This document shows, one piece after another, positions 51,543 to 58,700 of a DNA stretch of 64,000 nucleotides. The DNA lies in the NCBI RefSeq assembly GCF_025566885.1, contig NZ_JAOQJQ010000006.1, positions 103,115-167,114 of the forward strand. Reading direction: 5' to 3'. Both the position numbers and the translations under genes were made by a program. The stretch is from Brotonthovivens ammoniilytica. Lineage in GTDB: Bacteria > Bacillota > Clostridia > Lachnospirales > Lachnospiraceae. The number at the start of each line of letters is the position of its first letter. Position 1 is the stretch's first letter. Under the pieces are notes generated by a model. It had not been told where the DNA came from and did not search any database. It saw nothing but the letters and a program-made list of their open reading frames with translations.

Positions 51543-52410
51543 ATAAATATTTCTCCTTACCTCTAAAAAATACTTCTCCAAACACCGCACCGCCAAGTAT
51601 CAGTAATGCCCCAAGAATCTGCCGTCCAGACATCTGCTCTTTTAAAATCAAAACAGATAAAATCACCGCGGACAGCGGTTCTAGATATCCAAGAACCGCT
51701 ACTGTCTGCACAGGAAGACTGCCAATAGATGAAAAATAGAACCAGCACCCAATCCCTGTATTTATAATTCCAAGAACCAAAACCGGCACCCAGTCGTTGG
51801 TTTCCATCCGCAAAGCAGTCCCCTGTTTCATACCCGTAAATACTGCTACTGTCAGAAAAGCCGACGCCAGCTGAATCAATGAATTTTCAAGACCGGTAAC
51901 AGATACTGCCTTTTTATTACATATCACCATAACAGCATACATAAGAGCGGACATTCCACCGCAGATCAATCCCCAGCTGCTGCCTTTGTTTTGAATCATA
52001 CTTCCATTTACTAAAAATATCCCCAGTAAAACGCAGCAAAACCCAGTCAGCTTGGGCCAGGTCAATGCTTCCCTAAACACCAGCGGCGAACAAATCATAA
52101 CAATCACAGGACCACAGTAGTAGACCAGTGACGCCATACTGACGCCAATCTGCTGATACGCTTCATATAAAAACATCCAGCTGGCCCCCATAGCTGCACC
52201 TGACAGCAATAGAAATAAACAATGCTTTTTATTTTGAAAGAAACTGAATCTGTATTTTGCCAGCAAAAACATTCCCAGCAGAAAAGCAGTACCTGTCAAT
52301 GTTCTTACAAATACAATCTCATAACTGCCAAGACTGATCTGTTCTGCCACCAGACCATTAGAACCAAACAGCAGCAATGCCGCTATATACTTTGTGTATG
52401 CTTTTTTCAT
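51514..52410 (-). CDS. EamA/DMT family transporter
   Basis: A 298-residue membrane protein with about ten hydrophobic helices in two EamA repeats. Marks: LVYYCGPVIVMICSPLVFREALT and YLEPLSAVILSVLILKEQMSGRQ, each the end of a repeat. Family members export metabolites such as amino acids; the cargo is not predictable. It forms an overlapping pair with the GNAT gene. Confidence 0.88.
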   Translation of the reverse strand: MKKAYTKYIAALLLFGSNGLVAEQISLGSYEIVFVRTLTGTAFLLGMFLLAKYRFSFFQNKKHCLFLLLSGAAMGASWMFLYEAYQQIGVSMASLVYYCGPVIVMICSPLVFREALTWPKLTGFCCVLLGIFLVNGSMIQNKGSSWGLICGGMSALMYAVMVICNKKAVSVTGLENSLIQLASAFLTVAVFTGMKQGTALRMETNDWVPVLVLGIINTGIGCWFYFSSIGSLPVQTVAVLGYLEPLSAVILSVLILKEQMSGRQILGALLILGGAVFGEVFFRGKEKYLYASQRISEK

Positions 52411-52649
52411 CCTTTTTTACTTCTTTCTATATCGAGAATCCGAATTTAAAAATTTTTAAAGTCCCTGTAAAATCAAATTCAGTGTATCACAGAACTTTTT
52501 ATTTCAAAAGCAGATTTATATCATATCAGCCATAAAAAATCGAGCAGATATGTTCCTGCCACTTTTTTATTAAATTAAAAGTCAACAATACTGCCCTTAA
52601 TGATAAGTGATCTATTTTTAATATCACTTTTCCTGACATCCAAATATCC

Positions 52650-52703
52650 TTCACAGCTCTTTCACAAACCAGTCATATTCCCGTCACAAAATATACCTAT
52701 AAT
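52650..52703 (+). promoter_or_regulatory. PhoB/PhoP-box-like promoter, unit 1
   Basis: Four hexamers at exactly 11-bp spacing: TTCACA 52650, TTCACA 52661, GTCATA 52672, GTCACA 52683. A TATAAT at 52698-52703 lies nine bases after the last. Direct TTCACA repeats at 11 bp are the hallmark of Pho boxes. No good -35 is present, as expected for an activated promoter. Confidence 0.7.
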
Positions 52704-52709
52704 AACCTT

Positions 52710-52773
52710 TGTAAAATCTTTTTCATAACTTCCTTTTAAAGTCCGGCGGTCCTTCTGCCGGGCTTTTATTTTT
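52710..52773 (+). ncRNA. Putative Pho-regulated small RNA 1
   Basis: From the predicted start near 52710 to a terminator hairpin (GTCCGGCGG / CTGCCGGGC, 52741-52763) followed by a T run. About 60 nt with no reading frame. The body TAAAATCTTTTTCAT is shared with unit 2. Confidence 0.5.
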
Positions 52774-52809
52774 AATCCGGATATTTTGCTTCTCCCGGTC
52801 TTCCTATTT

Positions 52810-52863
52810 TTCACAAACTCTTCACAGTACTTCCATAAACCGGTCACAGTTTTTCGCTATGAT
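52810..52863 (+). promoter_or_regulatory. PhoB/PhoP-box-like promoter, unit 2
   Basis: Second copy: TTCACA 52810, TTCACA 52821, TCCATA 52832, GTCACA 52843, all 11 bp apart, then TATGAT at 52858-52863, again nine bases after the last hexamer. Confidence 0.7.
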
Positions 52864-52869
52864 TTTAAC

Positions 52870-52938
52870 TGTAAACAAAATAAAATCTTTTTCATGTTTT
52901 CCCCCGAAAGCCTGGCGGCCTTATCCGCCAGGCTTTCA
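52870..52938 (+). ncRNA. Putative Pho-regulated small RNA 2
   Basis: Same layout as unit 1, ending in a perfect 13-bp hairpin GAAAGCCTGGCGG / CCGCCAGGCTTTC (52906-52937). The T run is weak. It shares TAAAATCTTTTTCAT with unit 1, so the two arose by duplication. Confidence 0.5.
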
Positions 52939-53155
52939 TATGATGTCAGCATGGCTCGTATTTTGGAATAACATCCTGTGGATGTATTATATGTATACTT
53001 ATCATTACTATTTTTTCAGCAAAAATCAGGGATTGAAGGATTCCTGTTGCTCAGGAAATTCTTATGATTTTTTATAATACGGTTGAATGTTTTATACACG
53101 GTTGACAACAGGTTGACACTGTCAACCATAGGACTTGAAGATGATACAATATTTC

Positions 53156-53177
53156 AGGACCGGAGAAATCCGGTCCT
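53156..53177. terminator. Hairpin at the end of the prophage lysis genes
   Basis: AGGACCGGA / TCCGGTCCT, nine perfect base pairs with a GAAA loop, 50 nt after the endolysin stop. T tracts are poor on both sides, so termination is likely but not certain. Confidence 0.45.
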
Positions 53178-53225
53178 ATTTACAATTCAAAAAAACTCCA
53201 ATAATTGTACACATTCCTGGGCTAT

Positions 53226-54080
53226 TTACTTCAAATATGCTTTCGAACAGTAGCCTGTTTTATTCCCATACTGCACATACAGCCAGGTCGTGCTGCCGTT
53301 ATTTGTGTAATAGCCATAGCAGTTCACGCTCTTTCCCTTTGGGATGGTTGTAATAATCTCTTTATTTTCTCCGGCTCCTGATCTTAAATTCAGCTTGGCA
53401 GTTGTTGTATATTTCCGGCCGTAAGATTTATTGTAGCTCTTGGCCGCTTCCGGCTTGCCGGCTGCTGCCGGCTTTGACCCAGATGGTTTCGATTCTGCTG
53501 GTTTCGTCTCTGCTGAGCCGGCACTGACCGTCTTACCGGTAATGCCTGTTACAACAGCCTGGGCAATTCTTTTATATCCCACCTCTTTGTACAGGTTATA
53601 ATCGTCCTTATCATCCACAAAGCAGATCTCAAGCAAAAGCGCCGGTGCTTTAGTATGATTTAAAATATATAGTCCGGATGTTTTCTTGGTCCCCCGGTCT
53701 GTAAATCCAAGGGCTTTCATTTCTTTTCGAATCCGGCTGGCCAGATCTTCCTTACCCTTTCCGGTATCAGTCAGCCAGACTTCAAATCCGCCTATTTTTT
53801 TGTCACCCTTTTTATCTTTTCTTCCGGAATTTAAGTGGATGGAAAAATCAAAGTCAACGGTATGTGCATTACACTTCTTTGCAATCTTGGATAATACATT
53901 GGCCTGGCTGCTGCCGCTGTCCACCGTACAATCATATACGGTATTCCCGGCTGCCTTTAACAGGCGGATGATCTCCTTTGCAATTAACCGGTTCTCCTTT
54001 GATTCATTCAGTAAGCTTACTGCTCCACAGTATTTTTTCCCTGATGCCGCGTGACCGGCATGTACATTATATTTTGCCAT
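53226..54080 (-). CDS. Prophage endolysin: N-acetylmuramoyl-L-alanine amidase with SH3b domain
   Basis: A 284-residue lysin. Residues 1-175 are an Amidase_3 domain with zinc ligands in AGHAASGKKYCG (His), ESKENR (Glu) and FSIHLNSG (His), and the catalytic Glu in LLLEICFVDD. A Pro/Lys/Ser linker (KPAESKPSGSKPAAAGKPEA) leads to an SH3b wall-binding domain (225-284, LNLRSGAGENKEIITTIPKG). No signal peptide, so it depends on the holin. Start: ATG after AAAGGATAATT. Last gene of the lysis cassette. Confidence 0.92.
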   Translation of the reverse strand: MAKYNVHAGHAASGKKYCGAVSLLNESKENRLIAKEIIRLLKAAGNTVYDCTVDSGSSQANVLSKIAKKCNAHTVDFDFSIHLNSGRKDKKGDKKIGGFEVWLTDTGKGKEDLASRIRKEMKALGFTDRGTKKTSGLYILNHTKAPALLLEICFVDDKDDYNLYKEVGYKRIAQAVVTGITGKTVSAGSAETKPAESKPSGSKPAAAGKPEAAKSYNKSYGRKYTTTAKLNLRSGAGENKEIITTIPKGKSVNCYGYYTNNGSTTWLYVQYGNKTGYCSKAYLK

Positions 54081-54104
54081 AATTATCCTTTCCGCTGCGT
54101 TTTC

Positions 54105-54140
54105 GCAGTAAAAATAAGAATCCTGCCACGGCAGGATTCT
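54105..54140 (-). terminator. Minus-strand terminator just before the endolysin gene
   Basis: AGAATCCTGCC / GGCAGGATTCT (54117-54140) followed on the minus strand by TATTTTT. It lies between the type I toxin gene and the endolysin, so endolysin expression must read through it, or a promoter not recognised here exists. Confidence 0.6.
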
Positions 54141-54213
54141 CCGCCTGCGGCGGGTTGCGTAAACAACATGATTCCACTCCGCCGCAGTGCGATCATCAGC
54201 GGAGCGTTTTTTG

Positions 54214-54268
54214 CTCTATAGGAATCGGTACTTTTCAGCTTTATCACAACACGGTATTTCCTATAGAG
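54214..54268. repeat. Inverted repeat in the toxin 3' region
   Basis: CTCTATAGGAA (54214-54224) and TTCCTATAGAG (54258-54268), 11 bp perfect, 33 nt apart. Next to it a plus-strand terminator-like hairpin CTCCGC / GCGGAG with TTTTTT lies at 54177-54212. They can fold in the toxin mRNA or in an opposite transcript. Confidence 0.5.
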
Positions 54269-54273
54269 AAAAA

Positions 54274-54304
54274 AGAGAGCCTGTCTCCAAGCTCTCTAAA
54301 AATA
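54274..54304 (-). terminator. Terminator of the type I toxin mRNA
   Basis: On the minus strand AGAGAGC / GCTCTCT followed by a T run. It lies beyond the antitoxin RNA, so the toxin mRNA would carry a long 3' part overlapping the antisense RNA. Confidence 0.65.
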
Positions 54305-54305
54305 G

Positions 54306-54426
54306 TTGAAAAATTTTGTTTTGTGCCTTATAATGCAATTAGAAAGAACAACCGCCAAAGTGGTTGACCAATAAGAAATTTTGAAATTCCACCCAGTCCG
54401 CCAAGACTTTGAGGGTGGTTTTTCTA
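54306..54426 (+). ncRNA. Putative type I antitoxin RNA
   Basis: TTGAAA (54306-54311), 17-bp spacer and TATAAT (54329-54334) drive a plus-strand RNA starting near 54341. It ends at a stem CCACCC (54389-54394) / GGGTGG (54413-54418) with a T run. It is convergent with and overlaps the 3' part of the holin-like toxin mRNA, the standard Fst/RNAII layout. Confidence 0.65.
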
Positions 54427-54430
54427 TGCA

Positions 54431-54517
54431 CTAATGACTAATCAAATGAATGAAGGTCAGCAGCGATAAGATGAACATGGCAAACGCCATTAGATCTTTA
54501 AAATCAAAATTGTTCAT
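54431..54517 (-). CDS. Holin-like type I toxin, 28 residues
   Basis: A 28-residue hydrophobic peptide with a charged start (NNFDFKDLMAF) and one membrane helix (MFILSLLTFIHLI). It matches the putative holin-like toxin group of Firmicutes type I systems in length and in the FxFKDLMAFxMFIL pattern. A GGAGGTGG ribosome site precedes the ATG by five bases. It sits between holin and endolysin, and an antisense RNA gene lies just downstream. Such peptides damage the membrane when the RNA is lost. Confidence 0.75.
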   Translation of the reverse strand: MNNFDFKDLMAFAMFILSLLTFIHLISH

Positions 54518-54591
54518 CAGTACCACCTCCCATCTATGTAAAATGGAAGGCCAACACACCCTGTCACGATTGTTCTGTTTTTATCTTAATA

Positions 54592-54912
54592 TCATTTCTC
54601 CGGCTTATCAACCGATTCTATTTCATCCTCCGTCAGATCTTCTACCTCTTTAAATTCGTCAGCTTTTGGACAGCTATATGTAAGGGCCTGCGCACTGTCG
54701 GATACCCCTTTTGTGGTGGGGTCCGCTACAATACCAAGCACGGCCAGCAGTACAAAGGCAGCATTTACCACTGCCAGAAGCTTTTCCTGCAGATCTGTAA
54801 TGTCAAGCGTCAAGCCAAATAGTGCCAAAATGACCTGTGCCAGTACCAGCACGGCCGGGATGAGTGCTGCCCAAAATGTTTTGTTTTTTACTCTTACTTT
54901 CCAGTTAATCAT
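54592..54912 (-). CDS. Phage holin, phi LC3 family
   Basis: A 106-residue holin. MINWKVRVKNKTFW leads to two membrane helices (about 15-35 and 46-64) separated by LDITDLQEKL, then ADPTTKGVSDSAQAL, the family signature. The acidic tail is typical. I start it at ATG 54912 after AGGAGG; the longer frame reads over the neighbour. It permits the endolysin to reach the wall. Confidence 0.9.
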   Translation of the reverse strand: MINWKVRVKNKTFWAALIPAVLVLAQVILALFGLTLDITDLQEKLLAVVNAAFVLLAVLGIVADPTTKGVSDSAQALTYSCPKADEFKEVEDLTEDEIESVDKPEK

Positions 54913-54925
54913 ATGTTTCCTCCTA

Positions 54926-55219
54926 CTAATCTTTAATTGGCAGCTGCCTGATTTCATCCAGCATGTGGGTGACCATGCCATTCCCCCCAAGTGCATGATA
55001 CGCCCCATACATCTCCAAAAAGTTTTCCAGACCATGCCGGGTTACATATCCCCGGTCTGTCCACTTATCATGATAATCTATCAGCTGCACACGAAGCAGG
55101 AGCATGGTTCCCTTGCTATTAGCATCACGGTCCTGCTTCTGTCTTTTTAACAGCCAGACAATATATCCAAGTAAAATCGGCAGAACGATTACGTATGTCT
55201 GGGTTATTATTTCTTTCAT
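54926..55219 (-). CDS. Small phage membrane protein of the lysis cassette
   Basis: A 97-residue protein with an N-terminal membrane helix (VIVLPILLGYIVWLL) and a basic/cytoplasmic rest (RQKQDRDAN, then YHALGGNGMVTHMLDEI). It is similar in layout to the small holin-partner proteins in clostridial phages. Exact role is unknown. It is coupled to a 25-residue frame upstream by an ATGA overlap. Confidence 0.75.
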   Translation of the reverse strand: MKEIITQTYVIVLPILLGYIVWLLKRQKQDRDANSKGTMLLLRVQLIDYHDKWTDRGYVTRHGLENFLEMYGAYHALGGNGMVTHMLDEIRQLPIKD

Positions 55220-55293
55220 GCAATTCCTCCCTGGGCAGAGCTACTGCCGCCTGCCTCTCTGTAAGCGGCTTGTTTACTTGTAGATTTGCCCAT
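55216..55293 (-). CDS. Possible 25-residue peptide
   Basis: A short frame MGKSTSKQAAYREAGGSSSA and on to GGIA, ending in ATGA overlap with the next gene. The ribosome site is weak. It may be a leader peptide for coupling or real small phage protein. Confidence 0.35.
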   Translation of the reverse strand: MGKSTSKQAAYREAGGSSSAQGGIA

Positions 55294-55298
55294 TGTGA

Positions 55299-55718
55299 TT
55301 ATTTCTCTATCTGATCACCATAATTGGCCATCCATTCCAGTGCAGCCTCCTGCAGCGGTGTTAAAATGGCATACCGTTCCACCTGTTCGCACCGCTCCAG
55401 TTCCTCCGCCTGAAATTTCATAATCTGTACTTCCACTTCCATCTCATTCAGTTCCTTTGCTTCTTCTAAGAAGGACTTTTCATCTGCAACAGTCTGAAAG
55501 GTATATTTTTCTTTATCCAGAACAAAATTCCCATTCTCATCTTTTGCGGCATACCGATCTGCAATATCCGCACGCTGCTCTTCGGCTAATTTCAATTCTT
55601 TTTCCAGTCTAATAAGATTTCTGGCTATAGCAACAGAAACCTTTCTTGGCAGAGTCAGTTTTCCAATTTCCATTAAGATATTGTGCTTTACTGTGATTTC
55701 ATTGTAGGTTAATTTCAT
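55299..55718 (-). CDS. Phage protein, DUF1617-like
   Basis: A 139-residue, charged, mostly helical protein beginning MKLTYNEITVKHNILMEIGK with LPRKVSVAIARNLIRLEKEL, as in DUF1617 proteins found after tail fibre genes. Role unknown, perhaps a chaperone or baseplate part. Start: ATG after AAGGAG. Confidence 0.7.
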   Translation of the reverse strand: MKLTYNEITVKHNILMEIGKLTLPRKVSVAIARNLIRLEKELKLAEEQRADIADRYAAKDENGNFVLDKEKYTFQTVADEKSFLEEAKELNEMEVEVQIMKFQAEELERCEQVERYAILTPLQEAALEWMANYGDQIEK

Positions 55719-55783
55719 TTGATTTCTCCTTCTTATTTAAGAATATAAAAGCACCGACAGCTGTCGGTGCCCATTGTCAGGTT

Positions 55784-58700
55784 TTATCCGGTGATTCTTT
55801 TTTCCAGTACACTGATCCTCTGCAGAGCCTTCTGCAGCATCATTGCATAAATGGGACCAAATTCTTCGTATCGAAGGGAATACAGTTCATCAAAGTGCAC
55901 ATCCTGTTCACTGCCAAACTCATCCGCACCGATCACTGTATCTTTGTCGATCAGCAGCCCTGCAAATTCTTCTGTGCTGATTCCTGCACAATCCAGAGCA
56001 GCTTTTACCTGACGGGCTCCAAAACCCGCATGTTTTCGATGCCCCCCATTTTTATACGTATAAAGAACCGGTTTTAATGCCATGAAGAACGTCTCATACC
56101 GGTCATCCATATCATAAATATATTTCAGATTTTCATCAGAAGTAATGGCCGTGGAGCCTGATGAGCCTAAATATACTCCGCCGCCAGAATGTGCGTACAA
56201 TCTTACCGTATTTCCTCTGACATTCACGGTATATCCACTGTAGGAACCACTATTTCCATAATACGTTACCTTATCGCCGGATGACAGCATATTGATGCTT
56301 GCACTACACATCAAGATAGAATTTTTATTCAGGTCAATATTTCCATTTGCAGAAATATTGGCATTAAAATACGCTGCACCGTTGCAATACAATCTGTAAT
56401 TTGTCTGATTGGTGGCATAATTAATATTAAGATAAGGTGTGATATTAATATTGTTTGCGCTGGACGCATAAATATGATGCGTTGCAGACTTGGCCTTGTT
56501 GTAATAAAAATAAATTCCGGTATTATCACTTTTTCCGGTAAGATAAAGCGTCCCGTTATCTCCTAACTGGCCGCCTTCCACACCATCATCCGGAGCATCT
56601 TTGTATCCGGTTCTTAGGACATTGGCTGTCACCGTTCCCAAATGATTGACCTTGAACGGATATTCAAATTTTGTATAATCCAATCCATCTGAATAGCTGC
56701 TTTGCTTTACACGCCGGATACTTAAGAAATTTCCCCCTTCGCCATCAACTGGCTGCGGACTTTGAACTGTATATTGATATGCATAAGCAACACCTCCAAC
56801 TGTCACAGACGTATAGTTTTTATCATTTACACGATTGGAAATTTTACCTTTTGAAATTCTCCAGGTGCCTGCATCTATGTATGAATTATCCGCATTCGCT
56901 ATCAGTGATTTTCCGGAAATATTCCAGCCGCCAACCAAACCTCCCGTTGCCTGCAGTTTTGTAGATTTCAGCGTTCCATCACCCGCAATAATAAACGGAT
57001 ACACATTACTGCCAGAAGTAGCATCTGTGATATACATTACTCCATATGATAGATTGCTTTGAACACCTCTTAAAGTAACCGTATAATCTCCATTTGTATT
57101 AGTTAGTGCACCTGCTGTTCCGGTACCCAGTTTAAATGCACCAATTTGTCCTCCACCCGCTGCATATACATAGCCGTCATATCTTACATAAAATAAATTT
57201 GCCCAGCTCCCATACGCGGAACCATCATAAGATCTCTTTCTAATATGGATAGCGGATGAGGATGTACTACTATATTTATTTAATATGGATTCATATTGTG
57301 TAGCTGCAGTTCCGGCAGTAATACTCGAGGTACTTACAATTCTGGAACTTTCTATTTTCCACCCGCCAATTGTAGCCTTTAGGGCAGTTAAATCTGATAC
57401 ATTAATCTTATCTGCGGTTACTGTTCCTGCGTATAACTTTCCTCCATCTATATATGTCAAATTGTTGTTATAGCACCATTTTGCAATAATTGTGTTTGCA
57501 CTGGAATCAGACATTATCCAATAAGTTCCATTGTATGTAAATGTAACGGTATTATTTGCTGCCCAATAATAAGCAGCTGTCATCGCCGCATTATTCACTC
57601 TAATTGCTTTTGCACCAGTTCCATTCACATTCAGCGTTGAATTTGCAGCAGTATTTTGATTTGAAAAATATACGCTGACAATTGCTCCTGTATATAAAAC
57701 AAAGCCTGACAAAATCACCACTTTTGCTGCTGTAGCGGCTGCAGTAGAACAGGTCCCGTAATGATACGTTGCCCTATTATTAGCTGTATTTGCAGCAGTC
57801 TGTGCTGCTTTTGCTGTGGTCAATGCCTCATTGCTATAACCCTTTATCGTACTAATTGCATTACTGTCAAGCGCTGAAATAGTTACTGCACCAGTAAGAT
57901 TAATGTGCTTTGCTTCTATAGCTGCCGTTGTAGAAGAGAGGTTTATTTTACCGATCAGATAATTCCCGGTAATATCCTTTTCTTTTACTGTCTGACTGAT
58001 TTGAGTTGCATGCTGTGCAATCACACTTTCCGCCTCTTCCAGCCTGGTTTCCGCTGCTGTCAGATCTCCGGATTTTGCATAATAGCTCCCAACTGTTGCA
58101 ATAATTCCATCTTTTGTAATTTTCTGACTTGTTTCTTTCTTCCAAGTTTCCAAGGACGTGAGTTTTCCGTTTGCGGTAGTTAATTCTTTTTTTGTGGCAT
58201 AAATCCCAGATACAGACTGTAGAATACTGTTTTTTGCAAGTTCGATATCTGTTGCTACACTTTCTTTATATATTTCATAATCACTTCCCGATACATAACT
58301 TTTCAATGCATCTTCCATATTTATCTGTGACTGCTTTACAGCTTCCAGATAACCATCTGATATTTCTCCCCGAACTTTCGTGATCGTCTCATTAACACTC
58401 AACTGAATCTTACTGGATTCCTGGGTGATTTTTGATTCTACTTCCTTATAGATTTTTTCTTCCAGCACTAAAGGATCATTTACAATAATCCATGCCGCCC
58501 CGTTCCACTGCTTGATCTGAGGCGGTGTCATGGAAGTGTCACACCACAGCATCGTCTTATCTGAAGGTTCCGTATCCGATATAATAGCAGCATCTTTTCC
58601 ATTAGTTCCCGGCTTCCCCTGTGCTCCTGTCTCTCCCTTGATCTTCGCCCAGGTATAAGCCCCTACCGTAACCGGATCTGCTGACTGATAGTCCACACAG

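Larger units (their letters stand above)
52411..53225. other. Long gene-free region at the prophage border
   Basis: No gene is supported in these 815 bases. They hold the two Pho-type units, an AT-rich stretch, a perfect palindrome GGTTGACACTGTCAACC at 53111-53127 with an extra half-site GGTTGACA just before it, and a hairpin at 53156-53177. The prophage attachment site probably lies here or just beyond, but no duplicated core was identified. Confidence 0.6.

Noticed and set aside
53100..53150. Plus-strand promoter made of TTGACA and TACAAT
   Set aside because: The boxes are about 26 bp apart, too far for a normal promoter.
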